The notes beneath the pieces are model-generated. The model did not search any database. It worked only from the letters and a program-made list of their open reading frames with translations, and had not been told where the DNA came from. Made by a program: the position numbers and the translations under genes. Source: Echinarachnius parma (lineage: Eukaryota > Echinodermata > Echinoidea > Clypeasteroida > Echinarachniidae). From it: 64,000 nucleotides of DNA. Each line of letters starts with the position of its first letter. Within the stretch, counting starts at the first letter, position 1. This document shows positions 11,336-22,452 of this stretch, one piece after another. The DNA lies in the NCBI GenBank assembly GCA_037951105.1, contig JBAMJV010009743.1, forward strand, positions 19,450 through 83,449, written 5' to 3'.

Positions 11336-14300
11336 CTGGAAGCAGAAATATAAAATAAGTAAAAGGCGTGTTATCTTATTGAATTGCTGAACTTCATCAA
11401 CATCGGGTTTCTTTTAGCAATGTAGTTGATGAATAAATCAAATTTATTGACATGTTATGTTATTAACAATAATGAATTAGGGAATTTGAGAAAGTGAAAT
11501 ATTGTCGACAAGAAACTTAACTTTAAGAAGTTGATTGAAATGTGTACCCATCGATATTATATATATGGTAAAAAATGGTGAAATCATTGACCCTTGACCA
11601 GGCAGAGAAGGAGATGATCCACCAAGAGGCTGTTAACTGACATGCCAACTGGCCTATATATATACATGAATGACAGGCGTCAGGGTGAGAAAGTGAGAAT
11701 ACTGAAGGTTGTACCTTAGATTCTTCGTCATATTTCATTGAGGGGCAACTGGTCAATGTGGTTAGTTCCGGCGACCAACACCAAGTAAGGTATCATAATA
11801 TAATCGAATCTTTATCGAAACAAAACTTACAATATTTATTAGCTGCTCTCCAAACATGTCAAACAAAATATTGCGTAACTATGTGATTTCCCACATAATC
11901 ACAAATGATATTGCAGATATATATTATATACCTTAGATTCTTCGTCATATTTCCTTGAGGGGCAACTGGTCGATGTTGTCTGTTTCTGAGGTTCTGGAGA
12001 CCATGCTTCCGATGTCTTCAGAGTACCCGTTTCCAGTCTGTTTCCATCTTCCTCCTCGCCCTTCTCATCTTTAGTAGTGGGTAGAGCGGTGACTCCGGAA
12101 ACATCTATAGATGCCTCTATAGAGGTAGAAAGAAAATAAATTGTTGAATACAAGAGTCACATGCGTATAGCCAATAGCCGTGACATTCACATTTCATGCA
12201 GGCGCTCTAAATCCTTGCGATGAGTGTATTATCGCACGAAGTAACGTTTTTCGAGGTACGTACAAACATTATGCGTGATTGGCTAAAATAACTAATGCTT
12301 GGTAACATGGATTTGGAGCGCAACGCGTTCATTGCGTACAAGGATCACACGCCGTGCTACAGACAGACATCAAAATTAATTAGATTAATATTTTAGCGTG
12401 TTTGAAGATATTATATTCGAGTGTCTCCGTCTTCCCTCTTGGTTTCCTAATATTGAACATAAACTAATCTGCAGCCAACAATGAAACGATTTGTTTTGGT
12501 TATAGTCTTATTTATCCAGGTAAGCCTCTTCGGTGCATAACTCGGTCATTTGATACACTTCCGCACTTTCTCCACTCCCTGTGGAGCATTCCAACAGGTG
12601 CTGCTTTTACAGTGCTTTTTATACACCCTCATTCATACCAAATACCCGTTTTGCAACTGGGCGGGGAGCAGCAATGTGGATAAAGTGCCTTGCTGAAGGA
12701 CACTAGTGCTGTACTGGCGGCATCGATCTGAGTTCGAACCGGCCAGCTCCCGTGGTTTGCAGTCAAGCGCGCCTATCCGATTGTGCCACACCTTCACTCC
12801 ATTTATTTTAAATACCATGTTCGATTTTGTCGTGTTTGAAGTCAGTTGGTATAGTATGCAAAGTACTAAATAGATAATCTAAAGAAGAACATGATAATTA
12901 CCTTGAACGGAACGTCTCCTCAGGCGTCGGCATTCCATTTTCTTCATGAAAGTGACGGTGCCGAGGAAATCGAAGACGAACCACCTAGCGCGTCGGTTCC
13001 TAATCGTCCATTCCCGAAAGGCGATGTTAGTGGCGACGATGGAAAGAGACGTAATGATCACGAGGACGATCAGGGACGAAGCACTGTAGATGACGATGAT
13101 GGGCTCCTGGCCTGGCACCGACGTCCGCGGCATGATGTCGGCGATGACGATTTGGAAGACCGTCTGCCCCAGGACGAGTGAGAGGCACGCCGAGACGCGC
13201 TCACCACCTTAAACAAGAAAAGAGAATTTTACAAATTAATTTAATTCATCATTGTCGTTTGCATACATTATCTATTTATTCTCCTCAAAAAAGCACTTGA
13301 ACACATTTGGAGACAGTTCCGAGATAATTGGTTGTAGCCTATTTGTCTGACTTTGTCACATGCCTATATAAGGGGACATTTAAATGGAATACGATCCTCA
13401 TGTTCTGTATGTCTTTGATCGCGTAATTTGTCTTTGAAAAATCGGTTTACTGCTGACCACATAGTTTTTTTTATTACACCGATATCGTCAACTTTATGTT
13501 TAATGAAAGTTGATTCATATTGCGTCTTTTGGAATTAAATTCATGGCTTCATAATATTATGTCGTACAAACCACTCTTTAATCATGTTAATAGAACATCT
13601 TCTTGATCCTCATGTGCTTGATTCTCAGATAAATACTTTCTGAAGTTTCAAGCTCTGCGTCGATATTGATAGAAACAATTCAGTGGAATACACCATGAAT
13701 TGTAAGTAAATCAATCCAGTAGTAAAATGGAGAACGTAATTAGGGCAAGGAGGTAATACCACCTTGGTTAGAGCTCTCGCAATATGCGACTTAACACGGG
13801 CTTAACACCGTCTACCAAACGTTTAGCATACCTTTGAGCGGAACAAAGAACGTCATCTGCGCCAGTACGTTAAGGACTACGAGTGGCGACATGACGTTGC
13901 GCAGGTAGAAATCTGGCAGACGGGTCAACGAAATCCTGATGTCCAGGGAATTGTACGCGAGGTTCATTCCGGGTGGCGTGGTGTCATAGGAGGAACCGGT
14001 GATACTCGTGATGTCCCACTGTTGGTTCTTGTTGCTGAAGACCACCATGAGTCCAGGGACGAAGACTAATATATCGCTTTTGTGACCCGGGACGCCGATG
14101 GTGATGTCGCAGACGTGCGAATCGTAGGGGAAGTCAGGCAGCGTGATCGGGCAGGTGGTCGCATGGAGAAGCGGCGACTCGACGACGGTCGTACCGTCTG
14201 CCGATAGTAGTGCGGCAGACGCATCGGGGTTGACGGGCCGCTCAGGTTGGCCGGATCCAACCCTGCCAAGAAAAAGAACGATACACAAACAAAAATATTA

Positions 14301-17300
14301 TAGCGGAACGCACATCGTAATTCTTCAAGAATTGGAACATACAAAGCAATCGTCAACGAACATAATATTCAATAAAATAGTTATCCAACTTGGTATATGT
14401 CGTGAAAACATGGCGAACCCATGTCATGCCTGTGAGTTCTAGCAATATAGCGTCCTCATTAAAAATCGACACAGCAGTTACTTTAATGTCCCTTTTTGTG
14501 TGTAAATTTGATTGAAAATAACCAGGAACTAAATTTTAATAACAAATTTAAAGAAGCAAATATAAGGGAATCGAACCTTCGATCCCAAACTACCAGACTG
14601 CTGGTGCAAAAAAGTGAGCCTCTAAAATCCTTTAGCTAGGGTTAAAGTAATCCAATTACTTTGTCAAATATTGTCACTTCTCTTGTGCCTTGTTGTTTGG
14701 CTTATGGTTACAGAAGAATCACACTGGTTTTGATTTTTCAAAAATGTCTTCCTAGTCATGGATATATAAAGGATTGAAATGAAATGCGTTCCGTAACGCT
14801 TTTCCCGGATAATTTGGATAGTACTTCGATCCGAATGCGGATACGTACTTCGCGCGAACGATCAATTGTAAAATAGACATACATGTTTTCCCTTTCAGGG
14901 CCCCGTTGCAGAAAGAGATACAATCGATTGTAAGTTGCAATTAATCGTAAGTCATATCACGTGTTCTAGATGCGCAAATCTGATTGGTTGAAACGCGTAC
15001 ATTTTCTGACTTACGATCAATCGTAACTTACCATCGATTGTATCTCTTTCCGCAGCGGGGCCCTGGTTAGGTAAGCCTATACAGCGTTCCTTTTCTATGA
15101 AACGTTCACACATCGTGGTACTGGTATATGATCGAAGTCTCAAAAATCACCTTGGGAAAGATTTAATGAAGTCAATAGATCACTTTAATGGCATGAGGTA
15201 AGTCTAGTCAAGCAAACCTTAAAGGGTACCACCACCCAAAAATAATATTCTTATTAAAGAAAGGTAACATCTTTAGTATTCCATTCCATCAACAAGTTCA
15301 CACAAATATGTTTCCAGAAAAAAGAAGAAACAAATTGGAAACGCATCACCATTCTAAAGCATGCGTTAATGCGGTCTAAATGCGAAGACTGCGATGCGTG
15401 CGGTGAATTGCGATGTGTGTGCAGAGCAAACGAATCGCCTTGGAATCTATTGTCTACAAACGTACGCGTGAATAGCATTGGCGCACTCGCAAATGGTTGG
15501 CCCGTATGGAACCAGGAAATAGCAGTGGTTCCGTAAGTGGTGGAAATTAATTGCTTTGTTTATGAATTACACAACCCTTTGCAAAATGTTGGGTATCTAT
15601 TTGATATCACAAAACGGTACCAATACATATAATAATGTGTTGTTATTTGCCTGGTGGTCCCCTTTAAGTCTCGGGTTCAAATCTTACTGACTTGTAAACA
15701 TGTTTTGCACAATGGGTGGGTGGTGACCATGCAAACTACTCTCCGGAGTGAACATGGTAAATGTATAATCTACCAATACAAAAAATGTTTGAATCAATTA
15801 TACAAAAAAGCTGCATCACTTCGGTGATACCTCGCATATATCCCTAAGTTGATTTCTATCCTTAGCATTAATGTCAGGTTTATAATAGCTTCTGACCACA
15901 CGAGCAATGAAAACTAAGGGGTTTCAGGGATGAACCCCCCCCCCCCCCCCCCACTAGGGTTATATACAGCTCAGTCGGTAAAAGCACCGGTCTAGCAATC
16001 CGGAGGTCTCGGGTTCGAATCCCGTTGGAATCCATTTCCTTTGCTCTTTTTCATTCATATTATATATTTCTGGTCAGTTTGTCTAGATATGTTTGAATCA
16101 AGTATAAATGTTATGACTTGATATAGGAGCACCGCCAGCAACGAGACAACAAGACAACTTTCACTTACATGTTTTGCACTATTAGTGGCGGTGACCACAC
16201 CGACGCCATCGGGACTGTTATCCGTGTCAGGTTGCCGTAGTCCTCGGGGTTCCAGGCCAGTCGAGTGTCCCTCCATGTCTGAACAAAACGAATCAAAATA
16301 ATAATACAATTAATATACTCCATTTATATATCACCTGATATGATTGATACTCATCTCTAAGCGTTTACTTTATTTATCCCGGGGGTGTTTCACAAAGACT
16401 GTTAGAAAGGAAAATAAATTACAAATCATAATTAGCTTCTGACCACTCGAGCACTGAGAAGTGAAGGGTTTCAGGGACGAACACAGCACCAAGGCTTTCT
16501 ACCGTATAGCTCAGCTGGGAGAGCACAGGTCTAGCAATCCGGAGGTCTCGGGTTCAAATCCCGGAGAAACCCCATTTTCTTTGCTCATATCAAAACATTG
16601 AAATAGTAGTAAGTGATATTAGAAATAACATGTCGACGTACAATAGCCCAATAAGATACAGTCATACCTGCGAATATTATAGTGACCGCCTATTAGGAGA
16701 ACATTGTTTATGCAGGGGCCACTTTAAGGTCCACTATAGACAGATGGCCATTAAGACAGGTTTGACTATATAACACTGATGTAATTCGCACCAGGTGTGT
16801 CGCACTGCGACCCAGTTTACATATCTACACAAGTAGCACCCATCTCTGATCAGAATAAACACTTATCGTGTTAAGAGGTTCAATAACATGATAACACCCG
16901 ACCAAGTAACTTACCATAGTTAAATATGAGACTCCTCGGAGAATTTGGTTGCGTTCATCCTAAATAGATAATATAAGAAAATGAGAACAAAAAAAAGTAA
17001 CATGAAAGTTATTATAATGGGAGAAAAACAAGAGGGATGGAAAGTACAGACGTACATTTTCTTAAGTTATCGTGCTTCATTTAATTGTTTTAATTTTATT
17101 TATTTCATTTGATGGTAATAAGTAATCATGTTCGATTTGATTTAGTTTCGTTATATTTCATTAAATTTGTCGTCGCGGTATGTAATGATCTTTCACACGT
17201 TCGGTGATAAAAGCGTATAATTTGGATTATCAATTAAGTAAATGTGACTACATGCGATATATGGTGTAGCATTGGCTTACCCGGGGGGGGGGGGGGGGGG

Positions 17301-20249
17301 GGTTGGGGGGGGGGGGGGGTGTATATGTCCTCCTTCTATTATTGTTCGTCTGATGCATGTTATATTTTCAATAGTTTTGTCATGTTTTGGGGGGAAGGCC
17401 GGAACAGTGTTAGTGGTTGCTCGCACATGGTATGCTACCTAGTGAGTTGAAATAGCGCGCGGCAACGATAAGGCAAGTTTCAAATATGACCGAATTACCA
17501 AGGGGCTCCTCTATATATTTGTAGAAACTGAATAATTATTGAGGATGGGGTTGAGACGGAGTGAGACCGTGGGACTAGATCGATCTGTCTGTCAGTCCGG
17601 ACAATGCGTCTTTCCACTGGACATGCTGGTCACGTACTCCACGCATAAACAAACATAATCTCCGTTCATCCACACATTCACGTAAAGCTTATCACTCATG
17701 CTTAAAGGGATAGTTGAGTTTTGGTAGAGAGGGCGCTACACTACTTAATTTGTTTGTGAGGTAATGGAAAACTGAGTGTAAAATTTGAAAGAGCATAATA
17801 TTTAAATAATAAAATCATCTTTGTTTGATCAAAATCGGTTCAGAGACGGCTGAAATATCCATAAATATAACAATTTGTAATAAAGCTGGGGCTCCAGGTT
17901 TATTAGAGAATTTTGAACCAGCCGTTACAAATTTTAAAAAATGCTTCCTCAAAATGCATCAAAAAGTTACAAAATAGGTATTTAAATAGTTGTTGGTTAT
18001 TTCTCTATCGAATCACTATTTCAACAAAGCATCACATGCACAATATTGTATTCAAAATGGTTGAAACCGATGAGTGTTTAGAAAGCGCCCTCTTACGTTT
18101 TAACGGCTCTTTTTTTAATGATAACATGATCTTTACTACGTCATTTGTAATTTTGTGTTCCTTTCCAGTTATAACTATTAGTTTGTAATGTAATGATGCA
18201 GGTTTTGGTTACTAAAATTCAGTTTCACCAAAACTGTACTCTCCTTACCAGAACTCAACTATCCCTTTAATGGTTGCTCTCAGCTGGTATGCTTTTTAGG
18301 ATTTGAGATAGTGCACGCGATAATTGTGCAAGTTTTGATATTATTTTGGATAACTTATTAAAATTGTTATACATTTTGTGCGTCACGATTGTTTTTCTGA
18401 CATATGAATGTATTACAAGCAACATAAGATCGATGCATGTGTCTTAAAGGTAACCTTGAGTATTGATAATTTTCAGAGTGCCCCCCCCCCCCAAATTTTT
18501 TTTTAATTTTAACGGATTTGGTTGATTTCAATTCCATATGAAAGATCATCGAACAAAAACATGGGAAATAATAATAATTCCTATTAAAATGCTCTCATTG
18601 TTGTGAAATTTGCTTTCAAAAATTATATAAAAGTGGTTGACGTCCGGGTATTACTTTTTAGAGAACGCTAGCGCGAGGCGCTAGCGTTCTAGGTCCTCCT
18701 AATAGAGGACTGAAACTAAAGATTTTTGTGCACGATAATTGTGCTTAAAACTATATATATGATACGGTACTTATCAGCAATTCACTCTCCAATATGTGAT
18801 CCAACTATCGGGTGGATTAAGATTATGATTTTTCCCTCCATTCCGCAAAAAATCAGTGATATATATGCGCCTCATGGACTTCTCTCCGTGTGTTAGCGCG
18901 ACGCTTGCAATACACATGAATATGCGCGGTACTATTATCGGGCACTACAGTCCCGTATTAGGACCTAGAACGCTAGCGCTTCGCGCTGGCGTTCTCTAGA
19001 GTGAATTTGACACTTCGAGTTGTAACGGCTCTTTTTGAATGATAACAGGGGTTTTACTTTGTCGTTTGTAATTGTGTATACTTTTCGAGCATAACTATTA
19101 GTTTGTACCGTAATCGTGCAGGTTTTGGTTACTAAAGTTAAGTTTGACCAATACTCAACGTTATTTTTAAATTATAATTTTTGTTTATGAAGTCCTACAT
19201 TATTGTATATATACGTAATAAATAAATTGAAAGTAAATTCAAAGATATCAGATAGAGGAAACAGTCCAGAAATATATAATATAAAAACAAAATGAGCAAC
19301 AACAAAAATCGGGCTGCGTCGGATCGAACCCGAGACCTCCGGATTGGAAGACCGGCGATCTAACCATTGAGCCACAATGCCCTACCATGCATATGGCAGT
19401 CCTTCCCACAAACCGTCAATGACCGATACAGTCAGAAATAGAAGCTATAATATAATCAGGAAACAAGCCTGAAAGATATGAAATGTACGGTTAAAGCACC
19501 GGTCAGCAACCCGGAGGTCTCGGGTTCGGATTCCCGGCGAAACACAATTTTCTTTGCCCATTTTTCATTCATTTTATGAATATATATTACATTTCATGAT
19601 AAAGACTTTCGATAACCTTATTTCATGTAAATTGTTTATTTGATCGTTTGTTTGAAAATTCGGAGATTAATTAAACGTACCAAATCCAGAATGTTGAGGA
19701 GGTAGACCGACGCAGTGACTACCAAGGGACCCGCATCTCTCGGCGGCATTCGTCTGACGTCATATCCCTTATCCAGCAGGTCAGTTATCAGTATGCCCTC
19801 GTAACTCGAATTTTGACCTGTGTCAAAAAAGATAATTATAAAAAAAGGTGACTTATTTTTAACATCGAATCAAATCAAATATAGACACTAAAGGTTGCTA
19901 TTTTTATACTCATAAGAATATTATAGTCGGTAGTGTTTTATGTTTCCGCGATATGTTCAAGTGGGAATTTCGTTTACACTACAATGTGTTAAACTTTAAA
20001 CAAACGAAAGCAAGTGAGTTATTCTAAAGAAAGCGTAAAATATTTGTAACAGTTTTCCTTATAAAAGCGACAAAATGTAGTATCACAAAATGTATTTTAA
20101 TGAAAGTAGTAGAAGTTTAGTAGTAGTAATATTAATAGTAGTTGTACCAATACAAAACGTGACTTACCGAAAACGATCCGACCTGAGAAGATGAAGACGA
20201 TAAAGCACGATAGCACATTCAGACTTTTCCCAAGCGGAAACAAATTCAT
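11195..20249 (-). CDS. Cys-loop (nicotinic acetylcholine receptor-like) cation channel subunit, gene A
   Basis: Eight exons splice in consistent phase to 478 aa: 20168-20249, 19681-19817, 16915-16959, 16169-16278, 13832-14262, 12902-13207, 11932-12116, 11195-11335. The order is signal peptide (1-27), extracellular domain, Cys-loop with C162 and C176 (13 residues between, FPYD inside), TM1 (about 244-264), TM2 (273-293), TM3 (305-329), a charged cytoplasmic loop, and TM4 (448-464). Exons 3 and 4 are 45 and 110 bp, as in animal nicotinic receptor genes. The -1' Glu in GERVSACLSLVLGQTVFQ points to cation selectivity. Loop C (214-232) has no cysteine, so this is a non-alpha-type subunit and its ligand is unknown. 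It would act in the plasma membrane as part of a pentamer. Confidence 0.88.
11715..11777 (-). repeat. partial duplicate of the 3' end of exon 7
   Basis: The reverse complement of CCTTAGATTCTTCGTCATAT and 'gaggggcaactggtc' repeats the end of exon 7 (11932-12002) 215 bp further on. Its phase does not fit the exon chain, so it is probably a non-functional duplicate. Confidence 0.7.
11932..12116 (-). CDS. receptor gene A exon 7 (cytoplasmic loop)
   Basis: 185 bp, phase 1 to 0, acceptor CTATAG, donor GTATAT. Acidic, low-complexity loop (EKGEEEDGN, then KYDEESK). A diverged equivalent exists in gene B at 24602-24762. The last ~60 bp are repeated at 11715-11777. Confidence 0.75.
12565..12795 (-). 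repeat. Deu-like SINE in receptor gene A intron 6
   Basis: On the minus strand: tRNA-like head (GTGGCACAATCGGATAGGCG, then 'ccggttcgaactc'), then the conserved core 'ccttcagcaaggcacttta' and 'ccacattgctgctcc', then a unique tail. The core resembles the Deu domain of deuterostome SINEs. There is a related plus-strand copy at 62077-62460. Confidence 0.7.
12902..13207 (-). CDS. receptor gene A exon 6 (TM2-TM3)
   Basis: 306 bp, phase 1 to 1, donor GTAATT. It encodes the pore helix TM2 preceded by GGER, the M2-M3 linker MPRTSVPGQEP, TM3 (IVIYSASSLIVLVII) and the start of the cytoplasmic loop with a basic RRLRRR cluster. Confidence 0.9.
13208..13831 (-). other. intron 5 of receptor gene A
   Basis: Intronic, AT-rich. 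No repeat with clear ends or other gene was seen. Confidence 0.6.
13832..14262 (-). CDS. receptor gene A exon 5 (Cys-loop and TM1)
   Basis: 431 bp, phase 2 to 1, donor GTATGC. It contains the Cys-loop C-P-I-T-L-P-D-F-P-Y-D-S-H-V-C, the QQWDI strand, loop C without a Cys pair, LPDFYLRNVMSPLVV and most of TM1. The intact TGG of QQWDI is the base triplet mutated to TAG in gene B. Confidence 0.92.
14897..15066. mobile_element. 170-bp palindromic MITE
   Basis: CAGGGCCCCGTTGCAGAAAG at the left is mirrored by 'ctttccgcagcggggccctg' at the right. ATACAATCGATTGTAAGTT and its inverse lie inside, with a central 'atgcgcaaatctgattggtt'. A diverged relative lies at 26497-26650, where gene B exon 5 is cut. 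Confidence 0.8.
15223..15663. mobile_element. TTAA MITE, family 'AGGGTACCACCACC'
   Basis: Ends AGGGTACCACCACCC and inverse (GGTGGTCCCCT) with TTAA at 15219-15222 and 15664-15667. It lies in intron 4 of receptor gene A. Related copies are at 55571-55835 and 60409-60690. Confidence 0.8.
15961..16040 (+). repeat. tRNA-derived repeat 1 (Ala-AGC-like)
   Basis: Contains 'agctcagtcgg' (A-box-like), an anticodon-arm-like 'ccggtctagcaatccgg' and the B-box 'gggttcgaatcccg'. The acceptor stem does not pair. The same unit recurs at 16498, 19305 (minus strand) and 19490, all in introns of this gene, so it is a local SINE or tRNA-pseudogene family. Confidence 0.55.
16169..16278 (-). CDS. receptor gene A exon 4 (110 bp)
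   Basis: TWRDTRLAWNPEDYGNLT, then VWSPPLIVQN, corresponding to the W.D..L.W.P..Y and WxPD blocks (loops D and A). Phase 0 to 2, donor GTAAGT. The first ~24 bp and the adjoining intron are almost identical to gene B. Confidence 0.9.
16498..16575 (+). repeat. tRNA-derived repeat 2
   Basis: 'gtatagctcagctgggagag', then 'ggtctagcaatccggaggtc' and 'gggttcaaatccc'. Its upstream 'agcttctgaccac' and 'ggtttcaggga' blocks also precede repeat 1, so the pair arose by local duplication. Confidence 0.55.
16915..16959 (-). CDS. receptor gene A exon 3 (45 bp)
   Basis: DERNQILRGVSYLTM between TAG acceptor and GTAAGT donor, phase 0 to 0. It matches the DEKNQ...W/L block of nicotinic exon 3, which is also 45 bp. 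Confidence 0.9.
17281..17320 (+). repeat. G-homopolymer cluster
   Basis: Two runs of about 20 and 15 G separated by TT, in intron 2 of gene A. Similar runs occur about thirty times across the window. Confidence 0.9.
17706..18266. mobile_element. TTAA MITE, family 'AGGGATAGTTGAG'
   Basis: 561 bp with the same ends as the 7333-7888 copy and TTAA at 17702-17705 and 18267-18270. Close to the 7333 copy along its length. It lies in intron 2 of receptor gene A. Confidence 0.85.
18448..19166. mobile_element. TTAA MITE containing GCTAGCG palindromes
   Basis: Bounded by TTAA with diverged ends (AGGTAACCTTGAGTATTG and CAATACTCAACGTTATTTT inverse). It contains two copies of the 'gaacgctagcgc...gcgctagcgttc' hairpin (near 18665 and 18970). 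A better copy in opposite orientation is 59036-59750. Confidence 0.7.
19305..19385 (-). repeat. tRNA-derived repeat 3 (Gly-TCC-like)
   Basis: On the minus strand 'gtggctcaatggttagatcg', then 'cggtcttccaatccgg' and 'gggttcgatccg'. This is the most tRNA-like of the four, with a TCC anticodon position, but the acceptor pairs only partly (GGGC/GCCC). Confidence 0.5.
19490..19560 (+). repeat. tRNA-derived repeat 4, 5'-truncated
   Basis: 'agcaccggtcagcaacccgg', then 'ggtctcgggttcggattccc' and 'ttctttgcccatttttcatt', the tail shared with repeats 1 and 2. Confidence 0.5.
19681..19817 (-). CDS. receptor gene A exon 2
   Basis: 137 bp, acceptor CAG, donor GTACGT, phase 1 to 0. It encodes SSYEGILITDLL, then VVTASVYLLNILDL, the N-terminal helix and first beta strand of the ligand-binding domain. 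Gene B has the same length. Confidence 0.87.
20168..20249 (-). CDS. receptor gene A exon 1 (signal peptide)
   Basis: ATG at 20249 opens a 27-residue hydrophobic leader (LNVLSCFIVFIFSG core) and is followed by a GTAAGT donor in phase 1. The start is supported by gene B, where the same 82-bp exon length and leader pattern recur. Confidence 0.85.
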
Positions 20250-20880
20250 GATTTAATATAATTTATTTTTCGTCACCTCCAAATTTGGGAAAGTAATGGC
20301 CCTTTTTGAAGATACAGTTTAATAAGAGGGAAATTTAGTGGCGATACCACGGTGCCCGGTGCAAGAAGAAATGGTTCCCGAAAGTAAGCACTGTTCTACG
20401 ATTTAATTACTTTTTTTTAATTAAAGCTTTTTCACGGTTTAAAGAACTCTCATAAGAATAAGGAATCTCATATAATAATCTTTGCCGACATAGATAGCAG
20501 TTCGCGTCAGATTTCTTCGTGTTATTTCCCTCAGTCTGTCAGTAGATATAACTCAATTGATCATGATAGTGCTGCTTTAATGACATGAATACGAGAGTGT
20601 TTGTTGATTTCGACAATGCAGTACGTTTATTAGTTATCAATACAATTTTGCTGTTTTGACGGTTTGACGAATTCTCAGGACGATAATCGGGTATCTGCGC
20701 TTGCCAACAAAGATAGCGTTGCTTCACACTGGTTCTGAACATTTTCTTTATCAGCTGCACTTAATGGTTTTTGGTGTTGATGATAGCGCGATCGAGCGAC
20801 GAATGAAAGTGAATTGATTCCTCATCAGATTGTAATTAATTTGTTACGGTGGTGATATGATCTAGCGCTACCGAGCCACT

Positions 20881-21003
20881 AGTGAAAGTCATGTTCAGAG
20901 TTGAAACAGTTGCAAATATAAATGGTTGGTTTATCATGCACGCTTCAGTATTTTGCGGACACCAATTTGCGTCCGCTCCGGATTTTCGCTATGATGTAAA
21001 ACG
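20881..21003 (-). promoter_or_regulatory. conserved upstream block of receptor gene A with TATA-like box
   Basis: This stretch and 30778-30902 upstream of gene B are alignable, while most other upstream sequence is not. On the coding strand both contain CCATTTATA(T/C)TTGC followed by a conserved 'actctgaa.atcactttcac' stretch. The TATA-like box is about 670 bp (A) and 140 bp (B) from the ATG. Promoter function is inference. Confidence 0.4.
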
Positions 21004-21061
21004 CAACGCACACAATTTATAATTCCGGGTATACGACCGCTCATCTCGACAAACAGTAATA

Positions 21062-21485
21062 CCCCCGTCACACAGGCTGCGCTCTCGCTGCGCTCCTAAT
21101 CCCCATTCATACATTTGGCAGTGGGAGGCGAAGCATTGTCCGAACGATGATTAAATGACGAATGAATGGGAGGATTATCGCACATAGGTGAAAGGATAGC
21201 CTCTCATGCATGGACATACAATGTCTCCCTGAACAAAAGAGTAGGTCGCCGAAGACCCACGACCGCTTTCGACATGTCTAAAACGGTCGTGGGTCTTCTG
21301 CGACCTACTATTTTGTTCAGGGAGCCATTGTATATCCATGCATGAGAGGCTATCCTTTCACCTATGTGCGATAATCCTCCCATTCATTCGTCATTTAATG
21401 ATCGTTCGGAAAATGCTTCGCCTCCCACTGCCAAATTTATGAATGGGGATTAGGAGCGTAGCGAGAACGGCTTGTGTGTGACGGC
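21062..21485. mobile_element. 420-bp near-perfect hairpin element
   Basis: The arms mirror each other from CCGTCACACA.GC at the outside to 'gaagacccacgaccg'/'cggtcgtgggtcttc' around a loop of about 19 nt (21265-21283). Both arms keep long blocks such as 'aggataatcgcacatag' forms and GCTCCTAATCCCCATTCATA. This is a foldback MITE. Transcription would give a long duplex RNA. Confidence 0.85.
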
Positions 21486-21612
21486 ACCTTTAATGACAAA
21501 CAGGTTCATTGTTTGCGCCCATGCATCGTGTGGAGTAGCTAGGAGGCTAATCCTGGGGGCAAGGGGACACTATCCACCCCTAAGGGATGTTCTCACTCCA
21601 TTCACTATAATA

Positions 21613-21632
21613 CCCCCCCCCCCCCCCCCCCC
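21613..21632 (-). repeat. C-homopolymer tract
   Basis: A run of about 20 C. It is the nearest of the homopolymer tracts to the hairpin. Confidence 0.9.
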
Positions 21633-21850
21633 ACCCCTCTTGGTGTGTCTAGGAAATTAGCAAGGGGGGAGGGGGCTCCACCCTGCGAGCGCGTAAGTGT
21701 ATGCCGCTCTGGGCCTGCCTTTAATAGGTTCTCTGGCCGGGGTCCAGGGGGCGGAGCCCCAGGAAGCGTGTGGAATTTAGCAATTAAAAACTACCGGCTA
21801 ACAGGCACATACATTGAGCCTAAGAGCCCCCTCTCTACGCCAGCGCCTCT

Positions 21851-21881
21851 ACTATTATCATTATTACTACCACTATTATTA

Positions 21882-21964
<83 letters not shown>

Positions 21965-21990
21965 ATTATTAATATTATTATTATTTATTT
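21851..21990 (+). repeat. (ATT)n microsatellite
   Basis: Over 35 near-perfect ATT units, decaying at the edges. It reads as poly-Leu or poly-Asn in open frames that are not genes. Confidence 0.95.
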
Positions 21991-22261
21991 TAAACATACA
22001 TTTTAATGATTGTCATTTGAGCTATGTCTAAATTGTCTACACCATATATCTTTTGGAAAGCCCACCGCTCCCACGAAAAATCTCACATTGGGGTTTATCT
22101 GGCTATACCCCACCGCGTATTAAGATGAATTCTAATGATCTTTGATTATTGATTTAATAATCTGCATGCGTCAACTCTAGCTCCGATCCCATTTTCTTTT
22201 TTTTTCGCAGTGTCATTCGGACGTCAGTCAAAGTCACAAGAATAGGCGTAAGAGGTGGGAG

Positions 22262-22372
22262 ACAAAGTGTTGCAGCGGCACACGAAACGTCATGATCTTT
22301 TAGATTCCTAGTTGACATACATTGCGAGACAAACGAATATCACAAGCGATATTATTTCCGATAATATTATTA
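22262..22372 (+). repeat. dispersed repeat, copy 1 ('gacaaagtgttgcagcggc')
   Basis: About 110 bp nearly identical to 58105-58220, including 'cacgaaacgtc', 'gatcttttagattcct' and 'cattgcgagacaaacgaata'. Confidence 0.8.
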
Positions 22373-22452
22373 TAGTCACACTTTATTTATTTCATCAAAT
22401 AAATGTACAGACAATATAAATAAACACATAATCCGTGGTGTAAGTGGGTTAA

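Noticed and set aside
15961-19560. Functional tRNA genes
   Set aside because: A- and B-box-like blocks are present, but acceptor stems fail to pair and the repeats share non-tRNA flanks, so they are treated as tRNA-derived repeats.
21645-22031. Poly-Leu / poly-Asn open frames
   Set aside because: They read through an (ATT)n microsatellite on either strand.
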